Below, one piece after another: positions 1 to 7,192 of a stretch of DNA of 64,000 nt. The position numbers and the translations under genes are program-made. The notes under the pieces are model-generated. The model saw nothing but the letters and a program-made list of their open reading frames with translations, had not been told where the DNA came from and searched no databases. Source of the DNA: CAYGZQ01 sp964354375 [NCBI: uncultured Planctomycetota bacterium] (GTDB lineage: Bacteria; JAJVIF01; JAPKYR01); assembly GCA_964354375.1 (NCBI GenBank), contig CAYGZQ010000004.1:26574-90573 (forward strand). Direction: 5' to 3'. The first letter of the stretch is position 1; every line of letters begins with the position of its first letter.

Positions 1-152
1 CCTTGGATACAACAATGTCGGTTGCGGATATTCTGCGCAACAGAGCGCCCTCACTTACATTCGGGCCTTGGATACAACAATGTCGGTTGCGGGTATTTTG
101 AGCGACAGAGCGCCCTCACTTACGTTCGGGCCTTGGATACAACAATGTCGGA
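1..152. repeat. Tandem 65-bp repeat (about 2.3 copies)
   Basis: The sequence ccttggatacaacaatgtcg recurs at 1, 66 and 131, an exact 65-bp period, and the third copy breaks off near 152. Units 1 and 2 are nearly identical. Each unit contains a core, ctcacttacgttcgggcctt (one copy has cattcg), that also occurs alone at 23,558-23,588 and, slightly diverged, at 32,433-32,463. The array stops 10 bases before the stop codon of the neighbouring minus-strand gene. It may extend left of the window. There are no unique spacers, so it is not a CRISPR array. Confidence 0.9.
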
Positions 153-161
153 TACAACCTT

Positions 162-1340
162 TCAGAATCCCTCGAAGCGCTCGATTTCGGCCGCCGTGAC
201 GCATCCGAGCACGCTCATGCGCTCGTCGAGAAGAGCATGGGTCTCCTCGGCACCCTTCTCGCTCAGCCGTATAATCGACTTCTGCGCAAGCGATTTGAGA
301 GGGTCGATGTTGCCCTTGTCTTTCTCCAGATTCCTGGACGTGGACTCAAAAGTGCGCGCGCCCAGCTTGTTCATAAGCCGGTAGGCGGGAATCCCCTCCC
401 CGACCGCTCCTCTGATGAACCTGACATCATCGAGCCGGATCGCGTGAGGGAACCTGGCAAGGTAGCCGTCGGATGCGCGCTCGTCGTCGGTCGCGTCATC
501 GACAAGAGGCCGGTACGCGACCGCGTGAGCGCGACCCACGACGTACGATTCCGCCTCGCCGCCGGGCCTCCGCGACAGCACCACGAAAAAAATGTCGTCG
601 CCCGACTTCACTCCCGTGGGTCGTCTCCCCGCAGGGAACCTTATCACTCGCTGCGTTCCGCGCTGCGCCGCCCAAACCCTCACGGGAAGAAACGGGTTCA
701 CACGCTCGTCGGAAGTACCGTGAAATGTCCACCATGCGCTCGGACTCCGGCCTTCCGATGCCCGCTTGCTGCCCCTTCGCTTGTCGAAAAGCGTCAGCTC
801 CGCCAGAGCGACCTCCTCGTGCTCGGTCGCTCGGGTTTCGTCGCCGAAGTAAGCTTCGCCGACGATCTCCTCCAGCCAGCGCCTCGTGGTGCTCAGCATC
901 CTCATGCTGAAGAAGAGCCCCGCGTTCCGCCAGATCCTGTCCCCAAGCTCGAACAGCTCCTGCGCTGAGTCCTTCCCGATGATCACGGGATGCTGCCACC
1001 TCCCCGCAGTCCATCCCCAGTGGCTCGGCAGAATGCAGCAACCGTCCGGCGGCGCAAGGAGCATGGACGGCAGCACACCGCGCTCCGTGGCTCTCACCTT
1101 TACGCCGATTTTCCCGAGACGAATGAGGCCGTCTATCTGCCTGCGCGTCGACACCGGCCCGAGACCGTACAGCGACGTCACCACCTGCAGCTTCCTTGCG
1201 TGCTGATTGGAGATGATCGCCGCCTGGTCCAGCACCGAAGGCGCCGGAAGCTGCGGAACGATAAGCGTCACCGGCTCCTCACCGGAGGACACAAGCCGGC
1301 CCAGCAGATCGCCGGTCGATCCCTGATACACGCTTATCAT
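162..1340 (-). CDS. Possible PLD-like plus EVE/PUA-like domain protein (hypothetical)
   Basis: This encodes 392 residues from an ATG at 1340. The reading frame stays open to 1535, but that extension crosses a palindromic repeat, so I reject it. Residues 1-150 alternate hydrophobic strands and helices, with V-T-L-I-V-P and L-Q-V-V-T-S, in a way that recalls the N-terminal part of phospholipase D-like modules that sit beside DNA-binding or methyltransferase domains. I see no HKD motif, so any PLD fold here is non-catalytic. The middle, about residues 205-330, contains W-W-T-F-H, S-G-D-D-I-F-F-V-V and G-R-A-H-A-V-A, which looks like an EVE/PUA-type domain that reads modified nucleotides. The C-terminus is helical. 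Both domain calls are inferences from pattern only. No operon partner is apparent, and the gene sits between repeats on both sides. Confidence 0.6.
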   Translation of the reverse strand: MISVYQGSTGDLLGRLVSSGEEPVTLIVPQLPAPSVLDQAAIISNQHARKLQVVTSLYGLGPVSTRRQIDGLIRLGKIGVKVRATERGVLPSMLLAPPDGCCILPSHWGWTAGRWQHPVIIGKDSAQELFELGDRIWRNAGLFFSMRMLSTTRRWLEEIVGEAYFGDETRATEHEEVALAELTLFDKRRGSKRASEGRSPSAWWTFHGTSDERVNPFLPVRVWAAQRGTQRVIRFPAGRRPTGVKSGDDIFFVVLSRRPGGEAESYVVGRAHAVAYRPLVDDATDDERASDGYLARFPHAIRLDDVRFIRGAVGEGIPAYRLMNKLGARTFESTSRNLEKDKGNIDPLKSLAQKSIIRLSEKGAEETHALLDERMSVLGCVTAAEIERFEGF

Positions 1341-1444
1341 AATGGAAACAACCTTCAACCGAGCGCAGACACGCACGCATGTTATCACAATGAATTCCGC
1401 CGCAAAAGGGGAGAGGGGTCGAGCACGATCTGACAGTTCGGCTC

Positions 1445-1505
1445 GGCGGGAGCCTCGCCCTCCCGGTATCGCATTCCACTGACCAGGGAGGGCGAGGCTC
1501 CCGCC
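1445..1505. repeat. Palindromic REP-like element (GGCGGGAGCCTCGCCCTCCC family)
   Basis: Left arm ggcgggagcctcgccctccc (1445-1464) and right arm 1486-1505 are perfect 20-bp reverse complements around a 21-base loop, and pairing continues outward with one mismatch. The same arms recur at 32,521-32,589. The element lies about 100 bases upstream of the hypothetical gene at 1340. Confidence 0.9.
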
Positions 1506-1536
1506 AAGCCGTCCCTCCAAGACACGTCCGGACAAA

Positions 1537-1564
1537 AAGTAAGCCCCCCTCTTTCAAGGGGGGC
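1537..1564 (-). terminator. Rho-independent terminator after the zinc-ribbon gene
   Basis: Read on the minus strand, an 8-bp perfect stem (1543-1550 with 1557-1564, gcccccct/aggggggc) with a 6-base loop is followed by TTACTTTTT. It lies 39 bases past the stop of the gene at 1603-1851. The stem also resembles the C-rich/G-rich repeat family seen at 32,258-32,385 and 63,930-63,964. Confidence 0.7.
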
Positions 1565-1602
1565 GTAGTGCAGTGTTTTGTGTGTGTTGCACCTGACGGC
1601 AA

Positions 1603-1851
1603 CTAGTTCGGGGCTGGAAGGATCTGCTGCCTTCCGCAATCGGAACAAACTTGGATTTTGTTCCCCGCGAAGTCCAGAATCTTGACATTGAACGACTGAC
1701 AGTACGGACAGCCGACCAACGTCATCATGTCTTCCAGGTAGTCGAGAAGGTCTTCCATCCGCTCCTGGCCTGACACGTCCACCTTCCCATCCCGAACAAC
1801 ATCGCAATCAGGTGACAGCAAGCTCTGGTAAAACCGTAGATCGTTGAGCAT
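1603..1851 (-). CDS. Small zinc-ribbon protein
   Basis: This encodes 82 residues. The first 40 are acidic and helical (D-L-L-D-Y-L-E-D-M). The second half is a compact ribbon with two knuckles, C-P-Y-C at about residues 48-51 and C-S-D-C at about 69-72, spaced as in treble-clef or rubredoxin-type Zn ribbons. It could be a DNA/RNA-binding or protein-docking module, but nothing indicates a specific function. It is followed by its own terminator, so it is probably transcribed alone from the AT-rich gap at 1852-2076, where a perfect 7-bp palindrome (tgaattg-cgg-caattca, 1963-1979) could be an operator. Confidence 0.75.
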   Translation of the reverse strand: MLNDLRFYQSLLSPDCDVVRDGKVDVSGQERMEDLLDYLEDMMTLVGCPYCQSFNVKILDFAGNKIQVCSDCGRQQILPAPN

Positions 1852-2076
1852 GTTTCACCCTCGGTCTCGCATGAGATGGGGTACTGGTGTGAACAACTGT
1901 ATGTTAATGTAAATGTACAGTGTACGACCCGATAGAACCGAGTCCAGTCTGAGTATAAGGTGTGAATTGCGGCAATTCAACCCTGCAGGGAGGCCAAAAA
2001 CCGAAAATCAAGCGGGAAAACGGCTCCGGCTACCAAATCCCGTTCAACCCTATATAGCTTTATTCTCAATCGCCTG

Positions 2077-3165
2077 TCAACTGCTCGGGTTCGATCCGGC
2101 AATCGCGTCTCGTATGCGGTCCTCGATCATCGACAGGCTCGACGAGTGCCAGGTCTTGCTCAGCGCCACGACCGTCCCCTTGGAGTCGATGACCACGATG
2201 TACGGGTACTTGTCGATATTCAGAGTCGCGTGCAGCGTGCTCCCCTCGTCCAGCAGAGGCGCGAACCCCGAGTACCCCGATCCGGTCATCCATTCAAGCA
2301 CCTCGAGCGGCTGATCCGTCACCCCGTAGATATACAGGTCCCTGTAGCCGAACTTCCCGTACAACCCCTCCAGGAATTCCATCTGCGCCTCCATCTCGCC
2401 GGGAGGAGCGATCGAGAGCGCCTGCACCGAGAAGAAAAACAAGACCACCGGCTTGCCGGCCGCAATCGAGTCCGCAAGCCTCCATTTCGATCCCTTCGGC
2501 GTCTTCCCCTCCAGCGGATGAAGCTCGGCCTCTCCCCCGTATGTCGTCCCGATCAGAAGCGGCCAGGTGCTGACCCCGGCCAGCTCCGTCTCGGATTGCC
2601 CCTGCGTGAACGGGCTGACCCACTCCGGTATGTTCTCCGCAGTCTTGACGAAGTTCTGGTAGTCCAGCAGCAGGTCCGCTTCCGTCGGCACATACTCCGA
2701 TTGGATCACGTACCATCGCGTGTCTATGATCCGGAACACGAACTGATTGTGAAACCGATACCAGTTCTCGCCGCCCTCTTCGCGAAGCTTGTACTCCACC
2801 CAGCAGTCCGCCTGGTAAGTGTTGTCGCCGGTGAACTCCCCATAATTGAAATGGAGGTTGATCGCCAGCATGTTGCCTTTGTCGGGATTGAAATACGCCG
2901 TCCGGAATTCCTCCTGCGCCTCCTCCTTCGTCAACAGCACTCCGTTCTTGACAATCCCCAGCGACGGATTGACCCAGGCCATGAAGGTGTCCAGGTTCAT
3001 GCTGGAGAAATCAGCGTTGAATTGAAGGAATGCCTCGGGAGGAGTGGTGGCGCGGGAAAACGCGTCCTCTTCCGCCTCCGGGGGCACGGCGCCCCCAAAC
3101 TGGAGGAGAAGAAAGGCGAGCACTACACTGATCGCCGGTTTCGCAATTGCCGTCAGAAAACCCAC
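2077..3165 (-). CDS. Exported thioredoxin-like protein lacking the CxxC motif
   Basis: This encodes 362 residues from a GTG start with an SD-like gaggtga seven bases upstream. Residues 1-27 form a hydrophobic signal or anchor. Residues about 45-170 are a mixed alpha/beta domain (F-N-Y-G-E-F, W-V-E-Y-K-L, T-R-W-Y-V-I) resembling NTF2/SnoaL-like export domains. Residues about 225-355 follow the thioredoxin/TlpA plan: P-V-V-L-F-F-F-S, then a cis-proline-like K-Y-P-Y-I-V-V-I-D and a final G-T-V-V-A-L. Where TlpA-like proteins have W-C-x-x-C, this one has S-V-Q-A-L-S-I-A-P, so it cannot be a dithiol oxidoreductase. It may bind a partner or act as a scaffold. The neighbours are unrelated exported proteins. 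Confidence 0.75.
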   Translation of the reverse strand: MGFLTAIAKPAISVVLAFLLLQFGGAVPPEAEEDAFSRATTPPEAFLQFNADFSSMNLDTFMAWVNPSLGIVKNGVLLTKEEAQEEFRTAYFNPDKGNMLAINLHFNYGEFTGDNTYQADCWVEYKLREEGGENWYRFHNQFVFRIIDTRWYVIQSEYVPTEADLLLDYQNFVKTAENIPEWVSPFTQGQSETELAGVSTWPLLIGTTYGGEAELHPLEGKTPKGSKWRLADSIAAGKPVVLFFFSVQALSIAPPGEMEAQMEFLEGLYGKFGYRDLYIYGVTDQPLEVLEWMTGSGYSGFAPLLDEGSTLHATLNIDKYPYIVVIDSKGTVVALSKTWHSSSLSMIEDRIRDAIAGSNPSS

Positions 3166-3253
3166 TTCGTCTCACCTCGATGAAAACGCGCACCCATAAC
3201 GATGCGCGCAACGTTTGCACGGTTCGGAAACAACGGTCGACGCGCGACGCTTT

Positions 3254-3922
3254 TCAGAAAACGAAACTCGCACCGAGATGAAGATCGCCGTCGATGAAGC
3301 CGGCCTGCCCGGTGAGCTGGGGTCCGAAGTAATGCCTGACTCCGTAGGTGAACCCCTCGTACACCGCGTTCTCGGTGCTGTTGTATTCGGCAATCGCTAT
3401 CCAATCCTTGACAATCTCGACATCGACTCCGCCGAAGAATTCGAACTGATCGTCGCCGTCACCGGTCACATAGCTTAATCCGCCGTGAACGCTCGCGTTC
3501 TCGCTGGCGCCCGATCCAACATAGAAGAACTTGCTCCCCACCATGTAGTACATGGTGGAAGTATCTCCTGCGACATCAGTCAGCGTTATACCCGCCGCTC
3601 CCCCAGGCACGTTCTCCTCCTCCGGAAGAAACAGCCACTTCACGAAGAAACTTATCCCGTCATCTCCGTCATCGGGATGCACGGCGCCGACTCCCACCTC
3701 AAAATCCTCCGACACTGCGCCGGTGATGTTGACGGTCCAGAGCGAGTTATCGCTGTTGTCCAGGAAGTTCAGCGCGATCCACGCGTGCTCCTGCGCCGTG
3801 ATGTCCGCCGTCGGGTTGACAATCAGGCCGGTCGGACCGAATACCGTCGGCTCAGCCATAGCGGGCAATGTCGCGCAAAAAAATAGAACCAGCGCGCCGG
3901 CGACCAATAGTGCTTTTCGCAT
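3254..3922 (-). CDS. Outer-membrane beta-barrel-like protein
   Basis: This encodes 222 residues. The ATG at 3922 has an SD (aaggagag) seven bases upstream, so the longer frame to 3988 is not used. A classical signal peptide (residues 1-23, ending A-M-A-E) precedes a mature part that starts G-P-T-G-L-I-V-N-P-T and then shows alternating amphipathic strands ending in the aromatic terminal strand L-H-L-G-A-S-F-V-F, as expected for BAM-inserted barrels. The P-T-G-L motif after the signal recalls the start of YjbH-type exopolysaccharide-associated outer membrane proteins, which would suit the polysaccharide genes nearby. That link is only suggestive. Confidence 0.75.
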   Translation of the reverse strand: MRKALLVAGALVLFFCATLPAMAEPTVFGPTGLIVNPTADITAQEHAWIALNFLDNSDNSLWTVNITGAVSEDFEVGVGAVHPDDGDDGISFFVKWLFLPEEENVPGGAAGITLTDVAGDTSTMYYMVGSKFFYVGSGASENASVHGGLSYVTGDGDDQFEFFGGVDVEIVKDWIAIAEYNSTENAVYEGFTYGVRHYFGPQLTGQAGFIDGDLHLGASFVF

Positions 3923-4083
3923 TGCGTCTCTCCTTGATAATGCGTCGTAATGGGAAATTCTTTCACTCCCTCCCCACCCCGCGGGCAACTGGAGGGAGGG
4001 CGCTCAAGCGCGGCTCGAAAGGTATCACACATACATTATTTGTGTCAACCTAAAACCCGAATCCACCCTTCGACTCGCCTCCC

Positions 4084-4515
4084 CTATTCCAGCACCGTGA
4101 CATCCACCGTCGTGGTGTCCTGATTGTTATCCGAGTCCTTCACGGCGAGCGAGATCGTTACCGTCCCCTCCTCGTCCGGTGCGTTCCAGATCGTCACCCG
4201 GCTCGTCGGGTTCACCATCGTCCCCGCTGAGGCGACCCAGTAGTAGGTCAGATCGCTCTGACTGTCGTTGTTGTCCGTCGCCTCGGCGGTCAGAAGCACA
4301 CTGTCGCCCGCGTGGACCTCCTCCCGATCCATGAGAACCTTCGTGATCACCGGCTCCTCGCCGGTGCTGTCGCCATCGCCGTTGCCGAATTCGTCCTCGA
4401 TCCACTGATACAGCAGGTACGAGGCAATCGCGCTGCAGCTTGTGGTCATGGGGACAGCTATCGCGATCGCCAGGAAAATCGCAAGAACTGAGGTTATTTT
4501 CATCTTTGTTCGCAT
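4084..4515 (-). CDS. Small Ig/PKD-like lipoprotein
   Basis: This encodes 143 residues, with an SD (ggaggg) nine bases before the ATG. The signal peptide ends in T-T-S-C, a plausible lipobox with Cys27. A short acidic linker (G-N-G-D-G-D-S-T) leads to one Ig/PKD-like beta-sandwich at about residues 54-143, with H-A-G-D-S-V-L-L-T-A-E-A, Y-Y-W-V-A-S-A-G and the terminal T-V-D-V-T-V. It is probably a surface or periplasmic lipoprotein. The gene is divergent from purC across a 189-base gap. Confidence 0.8.
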   Translation of the reverse strand: MRTKMKITSVLAIFLAIAIAVPMTTSCSAIASYLLYQWIEDEFGNGDGDSTGEEPVITKVLMDREEVHAGDSVLLTAEATDNNDSQSDLTYYWVASAGTMVNPTSRVTIWNAPDEEGTVTISLAVKDSDNNQDTTTVDVTVLE

Positions 4516-4654
4516 TAAACCAAGCCCTCCGATTAAGAGTTTACACAGTATAACAAGAAGCTACGAAAAAGTCACTCGCATTTTCTTCAACATTCCTGGA
4601 TGTCCGGGGCGGGACTATCCGCATCCAGACTCCCCTATTGATTTAGCCGCGAGA

Positions 4655-4663
4655 TGCTAGTAT
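4655..4663 (+). promoter_or_regulatory. Extended -10 promoter of purC-purF
   Basis: The sequence tgctagtat is an extended -10 element (TGn-TAGTAT), placing the predicted start site near 4670 and leaving a leader of about 35 bases before the purC ATG at 4705. No strong -35 is visible, which is usual for extended -10 promoters. The in-frame ATG at 4654 falls inside this element, which argues against it as the purC start. Confidence 0.45.
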
Positions 4664-4704
4664 CCTGCACTCGGTCATTTCTGAGAGACAGGAAACTAAG
4701 CAGC

Positions 4705-5442
4705 ATGGACGGTAAAGCGCTCCTGCGCCCGGTCCGGGCGGACCTTCTCCACGAAGGCAAGGCGAAACGGGTTTTTTCAACCGACCAGCCCGATCTATAC
4801 ATTCAGGAATTCAAGGACTCGGCGACCGCTTTCGACGGAACCAAGAAGGGCACGATCGCCGGGAAGGGCTCGGTCAATTGCCGCGTCTCGGCGAAGCTCT
4901 TCACAATCCTCGAAAAATGGGGCGTGAAGACCCATTTTGTCGGCCTCCTCAGCGACACCGAGATGATCATCCTGCCGGTGAAAATAATCCTTGTCGAGGT
5001 GGTCGTCCGAAACATCGCGGCGGGATCGCTGGTCAGGCGGTACGGCTTCGCCGAAGGCAAAGTCATGAAGCCATCCATCTTCGAGTTTTACCTGAAGAAT
5101 GACGAGCTGCACGATCCGCTGATGAATGACGACCATGTCCTCGCGATGGGTCTTGCCGATGCGGGTGAGCTTGCATACCTGAGGAGGCAGGCCGCGACCG
5201 TCAACGATGCTCTCTGCGAGTTCTTCGGAGGCATCGGCATCAGCCTCGTGGATTTCAAGCTCGAGTTCGGCCGACGCCCGGACAACACGATTATCCTCGC
5301 CGACGAGATTTCCGTCGATACCTGCCGCCTGTGGGACAAGCAGACCGGCAGGAAACTTGATAAGGATCGGTTCAGGTTCGACCTGGGAGATGTGGAGGGA
5401 GCATACAAGGAGATTCTGGAGCGTACCGGCGCAGCCAAGTGA
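4705..5442 (+). CDS. purC: Phosphoribosylaminoimidazole-succinocarboxamide synthase (SAICAR synthase)
   Basis: This encodes 245 residues, the normal single-domain length. It joins aspartate to CAIR with ATP in purine biosynthesis. Recognisable features are the N-terminal ATP-loop motif L-L-H-E-G-K-A-K-R-V-F, the D-G-T-K-K-G segment, the signature V-E-V-V-V-R-N-I-A-A-G-S near residue 95, and S-L-V-D-F-K-L-E-F-G with I-L-A-D-E-I-S-V-D-T near the C-terminus. The start at 4705 is chosen because the upstream ATG lies in the promoter. The stop overlaps the GTG of purF by four bases (GTGA), so the two are translationally coupled steps of one pathway. Confidence 0.97.
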   Translation: MDGKALLRPVRADLLHEGKAKRVFSTDQPDLYIQEFKDSATAFDGTKKGTIAGKGSVNCRVSAKLFTILEKWGVKTHFVGLLSDTEMIILPVKIILVEVVVRNIAAGSLVRRYGFAEGKVMKPSIFEFYLKNDELHDPLMNDDHVLAMGLADAGELAYLRRQAATVNDALCEFFGGIGISLVDFKLEFGRRPDNTIILADEISVDTCRLWDKQTGRKLDKDRFRFDLGDVEGAYKEILERTGAAK

Positions 5443-7037
5443 AATCCATCCCTCGAAAAACCTCTCTTTCCCCCGACAGTCAGGATCCAGACCCAAGCTG
5501 CCGGCCCACCGGCGCAGATAAGCCCGTGGAGTCGTGCGGTGTGCTGGGGGTGTACGCGCCCCATTCGGATGTCGCGCGGCTTGCGTACTTCGGGCTGTTC
5601 GCACTCCAGCACCGCGGCCAGGAATCGGCCGGAATCTGTATCTCCAACGGGGGGCAAATGGCCTGCTACGCCAGAATGGGTCTGGTGAGCCAGGTCTTCA
5701 ATGAGCAGATTCTCGGCATCCTCAGGGGATACATGGCCACCGGACACGTGAGGTACTCCACGACCGGCTCCTCCAATCTCGCCAACGCCCAGCCGTACCT
5801 GGTCGAGGAGAAACGCGATGTCTCGATCATGGGAAAAGTCAGGAAAAAGATCATCTCCCTGGCCCTCGCCCACAATGGGAATCTCGTGAACACGCGCGAG
5901 CTGAGGAGCAAGTGCGATGATCTCGGCCTGCAGCCGACATCCACCTCAGACTCGGAGATCATGGCGCACCTGATTCACAACGAGTACGCCAAGAGAGAGA
6001 ACATCCAGGACGCGCTGATGAAGACGCTGCCGGAGTTCCAGGGTGCTTTCGCGATGGTACTGCAGACACCCGACGAGCTGGTTGGGGTGAGGGACGTGCC
6101 GGGAATCCGGCCCCTCGTTGTGGGCTACCTGGGCGAGCTTCGCGACCCGGACGGCTGGATCCTCTCCAGCGAGACCTGCGCCCTCGACATTCTCGGCGCC
6201 CACTACGCCTTCGACGTAACCCCGGGAACTGCGGTAGTGATCGACGCCAATGGAGTCAGGCAGTTCCAATGGCATACACCCCCTCCGACCGAGAGACTCT
6301 GCGCCTTCGAGTACATCTACTTCGCCCGACCCGACAGCCTGTTCAGGGGCAAGAGCCTGCACACGATAAGGCAGCGCATGGGTGAGATTCTCGCCCGAGA
6401 GGCCCCGGCCGACGCAGACATCGTCGTCTCCGTCCCCGACAGCGGCACGCCCCACGCAATCGGCTTCGCCAGAGCAAGCGGCATTCCATACACCGAAGGT
6501 CTAATAAAAAATCGTTACGTCGGCAGGACTTTCATCAGCCCCCACGAAAGGCTCAGGGCGCTCGGCGTCAAGATGAAGCTCAACCCGCTTGAGAAGGTCC
6601 TCAAGGGACAACGCGTCGTCCTCGTCGACGATTCCATAGTCAGAGGTACCACTTCAAGGCAGATCATCCAACTGCTTAGAGATGCCGGGGCGGTTGAGGT
6701 GCATTTCAGGGTGGCCAGTCCGCCGGTGCTTAACCCCTGTTTCTACGGCATCGACACGGCAATCCAGGATGAGCTGATTGCCAGTCACTACGTAAACCCC
6801 CAAAACGATTATTCCGCCCTCGCAAGACGCCTTGGCGCCGACAGCCTCTCTTACCTCAGCATCGAGGGCATGCTCGAGGCATTCGAGCACACGTCCGACG
6901 AGTTGTGTCTTGCATGTCTCAACGGATATTACCCGATTCCGATCAGCACCCAGACAAAACTCGCGCTGAACAAATTCATCCTGGAAAACTCCGCTCCAGC
7001 CTTCAAAGGCGCGATCGAAGGCGCCGGAGACGATTGA
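5439..7037 (+). CDS. purF: Amidophosphoribosyltransferase (glutamine PRPP amidotransferase)
   Basis: This encodes 532 residues. It catalyses the committed step of purine synthesis, making phosphoribosylamine from PRPP and glutamine. The Ntn-hydrolase nucleophile is Cys33 in E-S-C-G-V-L-G-V-Y, preceded by a 32-residue propeptide that must be removed, as in the Bacillus type. The PRPP loop is V-V-L-V-D-D-S-I-V-R-G-T-T. All four cysteines expected for the regulatory 4Fe-4S cluster are present, in L-C-A-F-E-Y-I-Y, N-P-C-F-Y-G-I-D and C-L-A-C. It starts with GTG overlapping the purC stop. The enzyme is therefore probably oxygen-labile and regulated like the Bacillus enzyme. Confidence 0.97.
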   Translation: MKSIPRKTSLSPDSQDPDPSCRPTGADKPVESCGVLGVYAPHSDVARLAYFGLFALQHRGQESAGICISNGGQMACYARMGLVSQVFNEQILGILRGYMATGHVRYSTTGSSNLANAQPYLVEEKRDVSIMGKVRKKIISLALAHNGNLVNTRELRSKCDDLGLQPTSTSDSEIMAHLIHNEYAKRENIQDALMKTLPEFQGAFAMVLQTPDELVGVRDVPGIRPLVVGYLGELRDPDGWILSSETCALDILGAHYAFDVTPGTAVVIDANGVRQFQWHTPPPTERLCAFEYIYFARPDSLFRGKSLHTIRQRMGEILAREAPADADIVVSVPDSGTPHAIGFARASGIPYTEGLIKNRYVGRTFISPHERLRALGVKMKLNPLEKVLKGQRVVLVDDSIVRGTTSRQIIQLLRDAGAVEVHFRVASPPVLNPCFYGIDTAIQDELIASHYVNPQNDYSALARRLGADSLSYLSIEGMLEAFEHTSDELCLACLNGYYPIPISTQTKLALNKFILENSAPAFKGAIEGAGDD

Positions 7038-7192
7038 CGGCTGCCCCCTGAACCCTGCCCGACGTGTTGATGCCCGATCGATATCCTGTTAACATTCCCT
7101 GAGCGCGTTGCATCGGCGCTGAAGGCGTGTACCATCAAGAATCGTCGGGCCGGGATCGGACTTACCTGGATCGGTAGGAAGTGTCGCCACAT

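Noticed and set aside
1-152. CRISPR array
   Set aside because: The 65-bp units are near-identical throughout, without unique spacers or a cas gene.
1341-1535. N-terminal extension of the PLD/EVE-like protein to an ATG at 1535
   Set aside because: This stretch includes the 61-base palindromic repeat, and its translation is Arg/Gly/Pro-rich like other repeat shadows.
2085-2105. gggttcgatccgg resembling a tRNA T-loop
   Set aside because: It lies in the coding end of the thioredoxin-like gene, and no acceptor or anticodon stems can be found around it.
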